Shown here piece by piece: positions 45,329-55,214 of a DNA stretch of 64,000 bases; positions within the stretch are counted from its first letter, which is position 1; each line of letters opens with the position of its first letter. The notes beneath the pieces were generated by a model, which saw only the letters and a list, made by a program, of their open reading frames with translations, was not told the origin of the DNA and ran no database searches. Source of the stretch: Candidatus Dependentiae bacterium (GTDB taxonomy: Bacteria > Babelota > Babeliae > Babelales > Vermiphilaceae); NCBI GenBank assembly GCA_040878395.1, contig JBBDMI010000011.1, forward strand, positions 1 to 64,000, given 5' to 3'. The translations under genes were made by a program, and so were the position numbers.

Positions 45329-45676
45329 TTAATCCTTCTTAACTTTCAGATTTTCAATGGCAACACTCATGTGTGAAGAACGTCTGCGATATATTTTCGC
45401 CCGACCCATTGCACCAGGTCTAAAATAACGATATCTCGGACCTTCATCTACACGAATATCTGTAATTATCATATCTCTTGCCTCAACCCCTTCATGTTGC
45501 TTAGCATTAGCAGCGGCCGATTTAAGCATTTTGCTTATCGGTACAACACGTTTTATGGGGCATGTAGCAAGCCAATCAAGCGCATATTGAACATTTTTTC
45601 CGCGAATAACATCTACGTAAGAACGCAGCTTATAGGGTGAAAAACGAACATAGCGAGCTTTTGATACAAACTGCAT
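45329..45676 (-). CDS. rplV: 50S ribosomal protein L22
   Basis: The 115-residue protein has the L22 tail loop near the exit tunnel (EGPRYRYFRPGAMGRAKIYRR, about 82-102). A 79-base gap upstream separates it from rpsS and holds a promoter-like sequence. Confidence 0.97.
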   Translation of the reverse strand: MQFVSKARYVRFSPYKLRSYVDVIRGKNVQYALDWLATCPIKRVVPISKMLKSAAANAKQHEGVEARDMIITDIRVDEGPRYRYFRPGAMGRAKIYRRRSSHMSVAIENLKVKKD

Positions 45677-45714
45677 TATATAACCTTAGAACCATAATCA
45701 ACTAATTAATTATT

Positions 45715-45743
45715 ATTTTACACAAATTGTACATTATCAGCAA
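45715..45743 (-). promoter_or_regulatory. Possible internal promoter between rpsS and rplV
   Basis: Minus-strand TTGCTG (45738-45743), a 17-base spacer and TAAAAT (45715-45720) lie in the largest gap of the S10 operon. It could give extra transcription of rplV to rpsQ and beyond. Confidence 0.45.
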
Positions 45744-45755
45744 GAGCAAATCATA

Positions 45756-46034
45756 TTATTTTTGACCTGCTTTTTTTTGCCCACTATGTAATCTAAATGT
45801 TCTAGTAGGTACAAACTCGCCTAAATAATGTCCAACCATATTTTCAGTTATAAAAACTGATACATGTTTGCGGCCATTATGAACCGCAAAGGTTAAACCT
45901 ACAAAATCAGGTATAACCAAACTTCTACGTGACCATGTTTTTATAACTTCACGTTTACCGCTTTCTTTTACTTTGTGAACCTTTTCCATCAAAGACGGCT
46001 CTACATAAGGGCCTTTTTTGGCAGATCTTGCCAT
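45756..46034 (-). CDS. rpsS: 30S ribosomal protein S19
   Basis: The 92-residue protein has [15 protein letters not shown] and [21 protein letters not shown], both diagnostic. Confidence 0.98.
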   Translation of the reverse strand: MARSAKKGPYVEPSLMEKVHKVKESGKREVIKTWSRRSLVIPDFVGLTFAVHNGRKHVSVFITENMVGHYLGEFVPTRTFRLHSGQKKAGQK

Positions 46035-46057
46035 ATTTTTGCCTTTTTATAAAACGA

Positions 46058-46879
46058 TTATTTCTTTCTACGTTTTAATATCAATGGGTTTTTACGTTTA
46101 CGTGTACGTGTACCCTTACAACCTTTACCCCATGGAGTTCGTGGATGCGAACCTGACTTAGAACGGCCTTCACCACCACCATGTGGATGATCAACCGGGT
46201 TCATAGCCATACCACGCACTGACGGTCTAAATCCGCGATGGCGTGTTCTACCTGCTTTACCCCATGAAATATTTTTATAATGAGCATTACCCAATGTACC
46301 AATCGTTGCCCAACACTCTAACGGTACCATGCGCATCTCACCGGATGGCATTTTAAGCGTTGCATACTTATCGGTTTTAGCAACAAATTGTGCAGCTGTT
46401 CCTGCACTTCGAGCAACTTTCCCACCAGTACCCGGTGTCAACTCAATATTATGAACAAAAAAACCTATAGGGATTTTGCTCAAAGGCAATGCGTTACCTA
46501 TACGAGCTTCAGCTTGTTCACTTGAAAGAACAACGCTTCCAACTTTAACACCTTCCGGAAGAAGGATATAACGTTTAGCACCATTTTTATATACAACTAA
46601 TCCAATACGAACATTACGATTTGGATCGTATTCGATAGCAGTAACCTTGCCCTCAACGTCCCGCTCTTCACGCTTAAAATCAATCATACGATATAATTTA
46701 GCAGCACCACCACCTCGATGTCGAACAGTGATACGCCCGTATACGTTTCTTCCGCCTTTACGTTTTAATCCCTTTACAAGAGAACGTTCTGGACTTTTTT
46801 TAGTAATGTCTTCAGAACTTAAAAAAGACTGGAAACGGAGCGACGCATTTCTTGGCTTACGTAATCTTATTTTTGCCAT
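46058..46879 (-). CDS. rplB: 50S ribosomal protein L2
   Basis: The 273-residue protein has the core LRKPRNASLRFQ start and the invariant C-terminal AMNPVDHPHGGGEGRS region with the peptidyl-transferase His. Confidence 0.98.
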   Translation of the reverse strand: MAKIRLRKPRNASLRFQSFLSSEDITKKSPERSLVKGLKRKGGRNVYGRITVRHRGGGAAKLYRMIDFKREERDVEGKVTAIEYDPNRNVRIGLVVYKNGAKRYILLPEGVKVGSVVLSSEQAEARIGNALPLSKIPIGFFVHNIELTPGTGGKVARSAGTAAQFVAKTDKYATLKMPSGEMRMVPLECWATIGTLGNAHYKNISWGKAGRTRHRGFRPSVRGMAMNPVDHPHGGGEGRSKSGSHPRTPWGKGCKGTRTRKRKNPLILKRRKK

Positions 46880-46882
46880 TTT

Positions 46883-47227
46883 TTATCCTTTCGATTCAGC
46901 ATTTTTTGGAGCTTCTTTTACTGGAAGTTCTGATCCTGCTTGATCGAATAAATCTAAGGAATAACCCTCGGCCAAAGTAACGATAGCACGCTTTTCATTA
47001 GGACGTGAGATTTTTCTTCTACGTACCATGCGTGTTTTTCCCTTACGGACTTGAATTTTAACGTCCTTGACCTTTACATTAAACAGCTTTTCAAGAGCTT
47101 CTGCTACAAGTTTTTTATTAGCGTGGGGATGCACTTTAAGAAACAACTTTTTTAAAAGTTTATTTAACTTATATGCTTTGTCGGAAATAACAGGCCCCTT
47201 AATAATATCATAGATTGTTAAATCCAT
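46883..47227 (-). CDS. rplW: 50S ribosomal protein L23
   Basis: The 114-residue protein binds the exit-tunnel mouth where SRP and trigger factor dock. It has IIKGPVISDKAYKL and a C-terminal extension (about 95-114) rich in Glu, Pro and Lys. It overlaps rplD by 10 bases. Confidence 0.96.
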   Translation of the reverse strand: MDLTIYDIIKGPVISDKAYKLNKLLKKLFLKVHPHANKKLVAEALEKLFNVKVKDVKIQVRKGKTRMVRRRKISRPNEKRAIVTLAEGYSLDLFDQAGSELPVKEAPKNAESKG

Positions 47228-47862
47228 CTTGAAACCATTTCTTTAAAAGATTCAACATCTTTATTTAAGACCATCCAGCGATCTGCATTAATTAAATCAA
47301 ATGCATTAGCTTGATCGAAAAATAACACCTTAACTTGCGATAAATTAGCAAATGATGCATAGGTCAAAAAATCATCCATTGGAACAAATAAAATGACTTT
47401 TTTTGTAAAAAAATCTGCATGTTTCAATAAACGTGAAGCTTGCGCTGTACTTGGTTTATCACCTTCAATTTGCCAATCAAATATACACACTTTGTCCTGA
47501 GACAAAAATTGATGCGCCAAGTGTCTTAATACCTGACGTTTCATTTGCTTAGTTACCGTAAGTTTTCTTGAGCGCTTTTGCGGCCCAAAAGTAACTCCGC
47601 CACCTCGCCATATAGGAGAACGCGCTGTTCCTGCACGAGCTCGACCGGTTCCTTTTTGCTTCCAAGGTTTTTTATTTGACAAAGAAACGTCTGCACGCCC
47701 TTTAGTCGCTAATGTACCTTGTCTCCAGTTTTGTAGCAGTGAACGAATCCATTGTGCTACTGCTGCAGAAGAAGTTTCCAGACCTTCACGATCATAACCA
47801 ACTTCATGTGCAGATAGAGCACGAAGAGTTCCCTGATTCTTTGTTTTTTCTTGCTTACTCAT
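47218..47862 (-). CDS. rplD: 50S ribosomal protein L4
   Basis: The 214-residue protein has the tunnel loop KPWKQKGTGRARAGTARSPIWRG-type core (about 65-90) and GVTFGPQKRSRK. The N-terminus diverges from common L4 proteins. Confidence 0.96.
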   Translation of the reverse strand: MSKQEKTKNQGTLRALSAHEVGYDREGLETSSAAVAQWIRSLLQNWRQGTLATKGRADVSLSNKKPWKQKGTGRARAGTARSPIWRGGGVTFGPQKRSRKLTVTKQMKRQVLRHLAHQFLSQDKVCIFDWQIEGDKPSTAQASRLLKHADFFTKKVILFVPMDDFLTYASFANLSQVKVLFFDQANAFDLINADRWMVLNKDVESFKEMVSRWI

Positions 47863-47873
47863 TGCTTATGTTC

Positions 47874-48491
47874 CTATGCCTTTTGAAGAAAAATCAAAGA
47901 TCCTGCTTTTCCCGGAACAGAACCTTTAAGCAAAACAACATTATCATTCGGCTTAATCGTAATAATTTCTAAATTACGAATCACCTTGCTATCATCACCA
48001 AGATGTCCCGGCATTCTTTTTCCTTTAGGAACTCGCCCTTGAGAACGCATAAAACTTATGGAACCTGGACGTTTACCCATCTTGGAACCATGACTTGCTG
48101 GAGGACCCGCAAAGCCATGACGTTTAACCACACCGGCAAAACCTCTTCCTTTTGACGTACCATGTACATCAACCATATCACCTTGTTGAATTACATTTAG
48201 AAAAGATGCCGGTTTACCAACTTCTAATTCCAATGCGATATCTTTATTTAACTTTATTTCACGAATAAAGCTAAAATATTTTTTCGGCTGTTTAATCCAA
48301 TCCAATGAGAACTCTTGTTCTTCATATTTTGGACGAACGCAACCTACTTGGACTGCATCGTAACCATCTTTTTCGACAGTTCGAATATTGGTAATAAACC
48401 AATGTGCAGTATTAATAACGGTAACCGGTACAACTTTGTTTTCAGCGAAAACTTGCGTCATACCTATTTTTTTACCCCATAGACCTGTCAT
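47874..48491 (-). CDS. rplC: 50S ribosomal protein L3
   Basis: The 205-residue protein has GLWGKKIGMTQVF at the start, GTSKGRGFAGVVKRHGF and KMGKRPGSISF in the extended loop. Confidence 0.98.
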   Translation of the reverse strand: MTGLWGKKIGMTQVFAENKVVPVTVINTAHWFITNIRTVEKDGYDAVQVGCVRPKYEEQEFSLDWIKQPKKYFSFIREIKLNKDIALELEVGKPASFLNVIQQGDMVDVHGTSKGRGFAGVVKRHGFAGPPASHGSKMGKRPGSISFMRSQGRVPKGKRMPGHLGDDSKVIRNLEIITIKPNDNVVLLKGSVPGKAGSLIFLQKA

Positions 48492-48508
48492 AATGCATTA
48501 CCTTTACG

Positions 48509-48814
48509 CTATTTAATCTCGACATCAACGCCAGATGAGATATTTAACTTCATAAGCGCATCCATAGTTTGGTCTGAAGGACTTAAAATATCCAACACAC
48601 GTTTATGTGAAGTTAACTCAAATTGCTCACGTGATGTTTTATTTACATGAGGAGAACGCAATACAGTAAAACAACGCTGTCTATTAGGCAAAGGCACAGG
48701 CCCCATCAAATGGGAGCCTGTTCTTTTGACTGTCGAAACAATTTGTTTAACTGCTTTGTCAAGCAACTGATGATCGAATGATTTTAGGGTCAAACGTATT
48801 TTCTGTTTTTTCAT
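48509..48814 (-). CDS. rpsJ: 30S ribosomal protein S10
   Basis: The 101-residue protein has [39 protein letters not shown] and the conserved end. It lies 18 bases after tuf, so the S10 and str clusters are joined. Confidence 0.98.
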   Translation of the reverse strand: MKKQKIRLTLKSFDHQLLDKAVKQIVSTVKRTGSHLMGPVPLPNRQRCFTVLRSPHVNKTSREQFELTSHKRVLDILSPSDQTMDALMKLNISSGVDVEIK

Positions 48815-48832
48815 AAGTTATTAGCCCAAAAA

Positions 48833-50023
48833 TTATTCAACAATTTCAGTTACCACACCTGAACCAACAGTTCTTCCGCCTTCACGAATCGCAAAACGCA
48901 AATCTTTATCCATTGCGATTGGCGCGATTAGGTCAACGATTAGATCAACGTTATCACCTGGCATAACCATTTCACGCCCTTCAGGCAAGGTTACAATACC
49001 GGTAACGTCAGTTGTTCTAAAGTAGAATTGAGGACGGTATCCGCTAAAGAATGGACTATGACGACCACCTTCATCTTTTGACATGATATACACTTTAGCT
49101 TTAAATTTCTTGTGAGGAGTAATTGAGCCTGGTTTAGCTACAACCATACCACGTTCGATATCTTCTTTTTTGACACCACGTAGTAAAAGGCCTGCGTTAT
49201 CACCAGCTTGACCTTCGTTCAATGTTTTTTTAAACATTTCAACACCGGTCACTACTGATTTTATTTTTTTACCTAAACCAATAATTTCAACTTCTTCACC
49301 AACTTTTACGATACCTTGCTCAATACGACCAGTTGCTACCGTTCCACGGCCTGAAATTGAAAATACACTTTCAATTGGCATCAAGAATGGTTTATCAACA
49401 TCACGTTTTGGCTCTGGAATGTAAGCGTCTAATGCTTCCATTAATTTATCAATTGCAGGCCCACCAATTTCTGAAGTATCACCTTCAAGTGATTTCAAAG
49501 CAGAACCTTTGATAACAGGTATGTCATCACCAGGGAAGCCATATTTGCTCAATAATTCTCTAATTTCTTCTTCAACCATTTCGATCATGTCTGGATCATC
49601 CACCATGTCTACTTTGTTCAAAAACACTACTAGAGCTGGAACGTTAACGTTTTTAGCCAAAACGATATGTTCACGTGTTTGTGGCATAGCACCGTCAGCT
49701 GCAGAAACAACTAAGATTCCACCATCCATTTGTGCCGCACCAGTGATCATGTTTTTTACATAGTCAGCGTGACCAGGACAGTCAACGTGTGCATAGTGAC
49801 GGCTTGGTGATTCATATTCTACATGTGAAGTAGCAATAGTAATACCACGTGCTTTTTCTTCCGGTGCGTTATCGATTTCATCAAAATTACGCATTGCAGC
49901 CAAGCCTTTATCGGCCTGATGCTTTGTGATCGCAGCGGTTAATGTAGTTTTACCATGGTCAACGTGACCAATAGTTCCAACATTAACGTGCGGTTTTTTA
50001 CGTTCAAAAACGTCTTTAGCCAT
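48833..50023 (-). CDS. tuf: Elongation factor Tu
   Basis: The 396-residue GTPase delivers aminoacyl-tRNA. It has [15 protein letters not shown] (about 19-33), [12 protein letters not shown], the NKVDM base motif and the C-terminal [13 protein letters not shown]. It lies between fusA and rpsJ. Confidence 0.99.
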   Translation of the reverse strand: MAKDVFERKKPHVNVGTIGHVDHGKTTLTAAITKHQADKGLAAMRNFDEIDNAPEEKARGITIATSHVEYESPSRHYAHVDCPGHADYVKNMITGAAQMDGGILVVSAADGAMPQTREHIVLAKNVNVPALVVFLNKVDMVDDPDMIEMVEEEIRELLSKYGFPGDDIPVIKGSALKSLEGDTSEIGGPAIDKLMEALDAYIPEPKRDVDKPFLMPIESVFSISGRGTVATGRIEQGIVKVGEEVEIIGLGKKIKSVVTGVEMFKKTLNEGQAGDNAGLLLRGVKKEDIERGMVVAKPGSITPHKKFKAKVYIMSKDEGGRHSPFFSGYRPQFYFRTTDVTGIVTLPEGREMVMPGDNVDLIVDLIAPIAMDKDLRFAIREGGRTVGSGVVTEIVE

Positions 50024-50057
50024 TGTTAATACTCCGTCTGGACAAATTATTAAACGT

Positions 50058-52124
50058 TTACTTTTTCTCTACAATTTCATCTTGGACATTTTTCGGCACT
50101 TCACGATAGCATTCAAATTCCATCGTATAAGTTGCTCGACCTTTGGTCATAGAACGCAACTCCGTTGCATAACCAAACATATTCCCGAGTGGTACTTCAG
50201 CTGTAATAACTTGTTTATCAGCTTGCGGATCCATTCCAAGAATTCTGCCACGACGAGAATTTAAATCACCCATTACATCACCCATATAATCTTCTGGAGT
50301 TTCAGCAACCACTTTCATAATTGGCTCCAAGAGAACTGGTGATGCTTGTTTCATACCAGTTTTAAATGCCATAGAGGCCGCCACCTTAAATGCAAGCTCT
50401 GATGAATCAACATCATGATACGAGCCGTCATATAACGTAGCTTTAAAGTCAACTGTTGGATACCCTCCTAAAACGCCTGTATTTAAAGCCTCTTCGAGAC
50501 CTTTTTGCACAGGAGAAATAAATTCTCTAGGAATTGTTCCACCAACAACTTTATTTATAAATTCAAAACCTTCACCTCTTTCTGCGGGCTCAAATTTAAT
50601 GTGTACGTGACCATACTGCCCACGTCCACCAGATTGTTTTACATACTTACCTTCAACATCTGCAAGTTTTTGTATAGTCTCTTTATAAGCAACTTGCAAT
50701 TTACCTTGTACAACTTCAACTTTATGTTCAGTGCGCAAGCGGTCAATTACAACTTCAAGATGCAATTCTCCCATTCCCCTAATAACAGTTTGACCTGTTT
50801 CATCATCATAAGTGAATTGGAATGAAGGATCTTCTTGCATCATTTTTTTTAGAGATAAAGCCATTTTTTCATAATCAGCTTTATTCTTTGGTTCAACAGA
50901 AGCAGAAATAACAGGAGTAGGAATTGTTATTGATTCAAGTAATGCCCCGTCTTTTGATCCACACAATGTATCACCCGTAATAGCTTCTTTAATACCTACT
51001 ACAGCAGCAATATCACCCGCGCGTATTGCATCAACTTCTTCGCGTTTATTTGAATGCATTTTAACGATACGACTTACACGCTCTTTTGAACCGGTACGAA
51101 TATTAAAAACGTAAGAACCTGCTTTAAGCTCACCTGAATATACGCGAACAAAGTTCAACACACCCACAAAAGGATCGGTCATAATTTTGAAAACAAGACC
51201 ATAGAACTCAGCGTTCGGATCAGCTTTAATATGTTCGACTTCTCCAGCTCTTACCAAAGTGCCTTCAACAGGAGGAACGTCTAATGGAGACGGCAAGTAA
51301 TCTACAACAGCATCAAGTAAAAGCTGTACGCCTTTGTTCTTGAAAGCTGTACCACAAAATGCCAATGCTACTTTAAGCTCTAAAACGCCCTTACGCAATG
51401 CAGCTTTTATCTCATCAATGCTGATTTCTTCTTCATTAAGATATTTTTCAGCAACGGTGTCATCAAAATCTGCTGCCGCATCAAGGACTTCACTGTACAT
51501 ATCTCGAGCTTTATCCGCATACTCTGCGGGAATATCTTCCCAAGTTACCTCAGTACCCTTGTCACCACTAAAAGTCGCCATTTTTTGAGTAAGAATATCG
51601 ATGATGCCGGTAAAGTTTTCAGCTTCACCTACAGGCAATTGCATTGCCAAAGCATTTCCGCCCAGCTTTTCATTCACATCTTTAACAACTTTGAAAAAAT
51701 CACCACCGACACGATCCATTTTATTGGCGAATACAATACGAGGAACACTATAGCGGTTAGCTTGTCGCCAAACAGTTTCAGACTGAGGCTGAACACCATC
51801 TACAGCTGAAAACACTGCTACAACGCCATCAAGCACACGCAATGAACGCTCTACTTCAATAGTGAAATCAACGTGACCCGGTGTATCGATAATGTTAACT
51901 TGGTGATCTCTCCAGAAGCATGTTGTTGCCGCAGAGGTAATAGTGATACCACGTTTGCGCTCTTGCTCCATCCAATCCATGACAGCTTCGCCCTCATGAA
52001 CCTCACCTATTTTGTGTGAAATACCAGTATAAAACAACATACGTTCGGTTACCGTTGTTTTACCCGCATCAATATGAGCCGCTATGCCAATGTTTCTATA
52101 CTTATCTAAAGAAAGCCTACTCAT
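50058..52124 (-). CDS. fusA: Elongation factor G
   Basis: The 688-residue translocase GTPase has [15 protein letters not shown] (about 16-30), [16 protein letters not shown] and NKMDR, followed by domains III-V with [14 protein letters not shown] and a typical EF-G end. It is the longest gene of the str cluster. Confidence 0.99.
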   Translation of the reverse strand: MSRLSLDKYRNIGIAAHIDAGKTTVTERMLFYTGISHKIGEVHEGEAVMDWMEQERKRGITITSAATTCFWRDHQVNIIDTPGHVDFTIEVERSLRVLDGVVAVFSAVDGVQPQSETVWRQANRYSVPRIVFANKMDRVGGDFFKVVKDVNEKLGGNALAMQLPVGEAENFTGIIDILTQKMATFSGDKGTEVTWEDIPAEYADKARDMYSEVLDAAADFDDTVAEKYLNEEEISIDEIKAALRKGVLELKVALAFCGTAFKNKGVQLLLDAVVDYLPSPLDVPPVEGTLVRAGEVEHIKADPNAEFYGLVFKIMTDPFVGVLNFVRVYSGELKAGSYVFNIRTGSKERVSRIVKMHSNKREEVDAIRAGDIAAVVGIKEAITGDTLCGSKDGALLESITIPTPVISASVEPKNKADYEKMALSLKKMMQEDPSFQFTYDDETGQTVIRGMGELHLEVVIDRLRTEHKVEVVQGKLQVAYKETIQKLADVEGKYVKQSGGRGQYGHVHIKFEPAERGEGFEFINKVVGGTIPREFISPVQKGLEEALNTGVLGGYPTVDFKATLYDGSYHDVDSSELAFKVAASMAFKTGMKQASPVLLEPIMKVVAETPEDYMGDVMGDLNSRRGRILGMDPQADKQVITAEVPLGNMFGYATELRSMTKGRATYTMEFECYREVPKNVQDEIVEKK

Positions 52125-52132
52125 TTATCTAC

Positions 52133-52615
52133 CTACCATGCATAATGTGAAAAGGCACGATTAGCTTCGGCCATTCTGTGAACATCTGTTTTTTTCTTTA
52201 CAGCCCCACCACGACCTTCATGAGCATCCATCAATTCATGTGCTATACGCAAACTCATGGTTTTATCTGAACGGCTAGCTGCTGATTGAATAAGCCAGTT
52301 TAATGCTAACGCACGTCCACGATCAGGAGAAACTTGCGTTGGAATTTGATACACACTTCCACCCACGCGTCTTGGACGAACTTGTACTGCAGGAATAAGC
52401 TGATGAAATGCTTTATTAAAGAATTCAAGCGCCTTCTCTTGATCGCCCTTGCTCTTTTTAATAAGTTCATCCATTGCTCCATACACAACTGAGCGAGCAA
52501 CACTTTTTTTCCCACATTTCATAATCACATTAATAAATTTTTGAATTAGTTCAGATTGAAATCGAGGATCTACCCCAATATCCCGTTTAAAACCTTTTCC
52601 TTTACGCCTAGGCAT
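52133..52615 (-). CDS. rpsG: 30S ribosomal protein S7
   Basis: The 160-residue protein has MPRRKGKGFKRDIGVDPRF and the central VRPRRVGGSVYQIPTQV loop. It lies between rpsL and fusA. Confidence 0.98.
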   Translation of the reverse strand: MPRRKGKGFKRDIGVDPRFQSELIQKFINVIMKCGKKSVARSVVYGAMDELIKKSKGDQEKALEFFNKAFHQLIPAVQVRPRRVGGSVYQIPTQVSPDRGRALALNWLIQSAASRSDKTMSLRIAHELMDAHEGRGGAVKKKTDVHRMAEANRAFSHYAW

Positions 52616-52632
52616 ATATCAATTCCTTATTC

Positions 52633-53004
52633 TTATTTTGGTCGTTTTGTACCATATAATGAACGCGACTGTTTTCTGTTTTCTACACCAGTTGCATCAA
52701 GTGCTCCACGAACAATATGGTATTTTACACCTGGCAAATCTTTTACTTTTCCGCCTCGAATTAACACAACAGAGTGCTCTTGCAAGTTATGTCCTTCACC
52801 CGGAATGTAAGCGGTTACTTCAATACCCGTTGATAGTTTAACACGAGCTACCTTTCTCAAAGCCGAGTTAGGCTTTTTTGGTGTAACCGTAAAAACACGC
52901 GTACACACACCACGAACCTGTGGCGCATTTTTCAACGCAGGGCTTTTTGACTTTGATTTCGTACGTTTTCTTCCAAAACGACAAAGCTGATTTATCGTTG
53001 GCAT
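52633..53004 (-). CDS. rpsL: 30S ribosomal protein S12
   Basis: The 123-residue decoding-centre protein has [15 protein letters not shown] (the Lys that streptomycin-resistance mutations change is wild type) and [16 protein letters not shown]. It is the first gene of the whole supercluster, with its promoter just upstream. Confidence 0.99.
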   Translation of the reverse strand: MPTINQLCRFGRKRTKSKSKSPALKNAPQVRGVCTRVFTVTPKKPNSALRKVARVKLSTGIEVTAYIPGEGHNLQEHSVVLIRGGKVKDLPGVKYHIVRGALDATGVENRKQSRSLYGTKRPK

Positions 53005-53054
53005 AGTGTAATGTCCTATTAATAAATAAAGATGTTATTAGCAATTTCGGTCTC

Positions 53055-53116
53055 ATTATACAAGACCAACCTATATAGACTTATTAGTATTTTACCCTTT
53101 TTATGAATTTTTTCAA
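53055..53116 (-). promoter_or_regulatory. Promoter region of the ribosomal supercluster
   Basis: Minus-strand TTGAAA (53111-53116), a 16-base spacer and TAAAAT (53089-53094). A second -10, TATAAT, lies at 53055-53060, closer to rpsL. One or both would drive the long str-S10-spc-alpha transcript. Confidence 0.55.
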
Positions 53117-53119
53117 GAA

Positions 53120-53300
53120 ATAATTACTATAAGAGTCCATTTGGACCCCATTAGCCTATTTTCTGATAAATAATTCACTTTTTGGGATATTTTTCACCTA
53201 ATCGCGCAACGCATCATTTTGTTGGACGAGTTATTTAATTAGTGCTACCTTTTATAAGCATATTTTCTATTATTAACCTAAAAAAAATATTTTTCAAGGA
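53120..53300. other. Divergent intergenic region between rpsL and rseP
   Basis: No gene was seen. On the plus strand a loose TTGGAC (about 53223) precedes rseP, and AAGGAG lies 8 bases before its ATG. Confidence 0.4.
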
Positions 53301-53308
53301 GATCTCAT

Positions 53309-54457
53309 ATGAATCTATTTAAAATGCTACTTTTAGTGCCCTCACACCTCATGTTTGGCGCCATGGGAATATTAGGCATTGGCCTCCTCATTGGTATACA
53401 TGAATTTGGACATTTTCTTTTTGCCAAACTATTTAATGTTCGCACACCATCATTTTCTATAGGATTTGGCCCTCAACTCATTTCTAAAAAAATAGGAACC
53501 ACCGTATTTTCACTATCTGCAATTCCATTAGGTGGTTATGTTGAAGTATCCGGCATGGCTGAAGTTGGCCAAGGAGAACAGAAAGAGGCCGACAATACGG
53601 GTGAAGATTCATTTGCCATAAAACCATTTTGGCAAAAAATGCTTATTTTATTTGGTGGCATCATGTTTAACATTTTATTTGCTTACTTTGCCTTTTCACT
53701 CGTGTTCATGTTAGGAGCTCCAAAGAGCGACCTTTTATATCCTCTAGGTGTAGCCGAAGACAAGCCAGAAATTCATGTCATTCGCAAAAATTCTGCCGCT
53801 GATAAAGCCGGACTGAAAGTTGGCGACACAATTTTGGCGATAAACAACACGCAAACCAACGGACAAACTGATAAGCTCAAAGAGATATTACATTCCCATC
53901 CTGACCAAATAGTATCACTACTCATCAAACGTGACGACCTTGAACGCACTGTTGATGTGCCACTCGACGCAACTGACATCATTGAGCATGGACAAGCAAA
54001 AAAAATTGGCACGTTAGGGGTATATTTTGAAATCTCTAAAGTAAAACAGTTCGGTTTTTTTGAATCAATAGCTCAAGGATTCCGTGCAACTAACATCTAT
54101 CTTTTCACAGTGATCTATGCATTTAAGAATATGTTTACTAAAAAAGATATTTCCGGTGTTGGTGGACCACTCATGGTTATCTCCGAAACTATTAAAGGTG
54201 CTCAAAAGGGATTTAAAATTTTCTTGCTCTTTTTAGCTGTTATCAGTATAAACTTGGCAATCTTGAATTTGATTCCATTACCAATTCTGGACGGTGGTCA
54301 AATTTTCTTTGTAATCATTGAAACAATCATTGGCAAACAGCTTCCAAAATTACGGGAATATATCCACATTGGCAGCTGGCTTTTTGTCATGGCCCTCGTC
54401 ATTTATTTAACTGCACGAGACATAGGCCTCTTTAATCTTCTTGGCCTAGGCAAGTAA
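53309..54457 (+). CDS. rseP: RseP-type site-2 zinc metalloprotease
   Basis: The 382-residue membrane protease has IGIHEFGHFLFAKLF (HExxH, about 29-43) in the first membrane helix, one PDZ domain (about 145-215, RKNSAADKAGLKVGDTI) and LNLIPLPILDGGQIFF (the Asp ligand) near the C-terminus. It cleaves anti-sigma factors and leftover signal peptides within the membrane. It is a single-gene unit ending in a terminator. Confidence 0.96.
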   Translation: MNLFKMLLLVPSHLMFGAMGILGIGLLIGIHEFGHFLFAKLFNVRTPSFSIGFGPQLISKKIGTTVFSLSAIPLGGYVEVSGMAEVGQGEQKEADNTGEDSFAIKPFWQKMLILFGGIMFNILFAYFAFSLVFMLGAPKSDLLYPLGVAEDKPEIHVIRKNSAADKAGLKVGDTILAINNTQTNGQTDKLKEILHSHPDQIVSLLIKRDDLERTVDVPLDATDIIEHGQAKKIGTLGVYFEISKVKQFGFFESIAQGFRATNIYLFTVIYAFKNMFTKKDISGVGGPLMVISETIKGAQKGFKIFLLFLAVISINLAILNLIPLPILDGGQIFFVIIETIIGKQLPKLREYIHIGSWLFVMALVIYLTARDIGLFNLLGLGK

Positions 54458-54474
54458 AAAGAAACATTAAAGCA

Positions 54475-54516
54475 AAAAAAAGAGGCGCATTTTAAAAATG
54501 CGCCTCTTTTTTTTGT
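54475..54516. terminator. Bidirectional terminator between rseP and rplM
   Basis: AGAGGCGCATTTT and AAAATGCGCCTCT form a perfect stem with A7 on the left and T8 on the right. It ends both convergent genes. Confidence 0.93.
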
Positions 54517-54530
54517 TAACTTATGACAGC

Positions 54531-54953
54531 TTAAGCTACCTGTGCTGTATGCGGATGTTTTGTTCCTGCATACACTTTTAATTTTTTGTAAATCTCACGA
54601 TTCAGATTATTTTTTGGCAACATACGTTTAACCGCTAATAAAATAATATCCTCAGGGTTTCGTGCACGAACTTCTTTTGCTGTACGTGTTCTGTATCCAC
54701 CAATATATCCGGTGTAGCGATCGTATATTTTATCTTCCCATTTTTTTCCGGTCAATTTTACTTTTTCAGCATTAATAACCACAACATAGTCGCCTGCATC
54801 TGTGTGAGGTGCGAATTCTGGTCTGTTTTTACCACGCAATACATCTGCAATATGAGTCGCTAAACGCCCAAGTACTTTACCTTCTGCATCAACAACATGC
54901 CATTTAGGATCGCGATCTTCTTTTCTTTGATAGAAAGCTTTATTCATATCCAT
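54531..54953 (-). CDS. rplM: 50S ribosomal protein L13
   Basis: The 140-residue protein has WHVVDAEGKVLGRLAT, YTGYIGGYRTRTAKE, and the C-terminal RMLPKNNLNREIYKKLKVY. GAAGG is 7 bases before ATG; a second Met lies two codons in. rpsI (S9), which normally follows, is absent: a terminator follows directly. Confidence 0.97.
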   Translation of the reverse strand: MDMNKAFYQRKEDRDPKWHVVDAEGKVLGRLATHIADVLRGKNRPEFAPHTDAGDYVVVINAEKVKLTGKKWEDKIYDRYTGYIGGYRTRTAKEVRARNPEDIILLAVKRMLPKNNLNREIYKKLKVYAGTKHPHTAQVA

Positions 54954-55026
54954 TGAGGAACCTTCAAAATTTCAGTAATAACACAATTAAAAACGAATTT
55001 TTTAAGAACGGAGCATCTTGTAATAT

Positions 55027-55055
55027 ATCGTAGTGCAAAATAACCAAATGGTCAA
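55027..55055 (-). promoter_or_regulatory. Promoter for rplM
   Basis: Minus-strand TTGACC (55050-55055), a 17-base spacer and TACGAT (55027-55032), about 70 bases before the rplM start. Confidence 0.55.
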
Positions 55056-55147
55056 ATTTCAGCATGAAATTAAAGTACATTATGAGATACTTTCCCTATA
55101 CACCTAAAGCAGTTATACATGTTAAATATGTACTAATTATCTGATTT

Positions 55148-55156
55148 TGCTATACT
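55148..55156 (+). promoter_or_regulatory. Possible extended -10 upstream of the NhaC-like gene
   Basis: TGCTATACT is a TGn-TATACT extended -10. A second TATAAT lies at 55184-55189, nearer the gene. Neither has a clear -35. Confidence 0.3.
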
Positions 55157-55214
55157 TGAGACGTTTTTATGACTTTTTTATTCTATAATTTTTAACCTTT
55201 AGGATCTTACCTCT

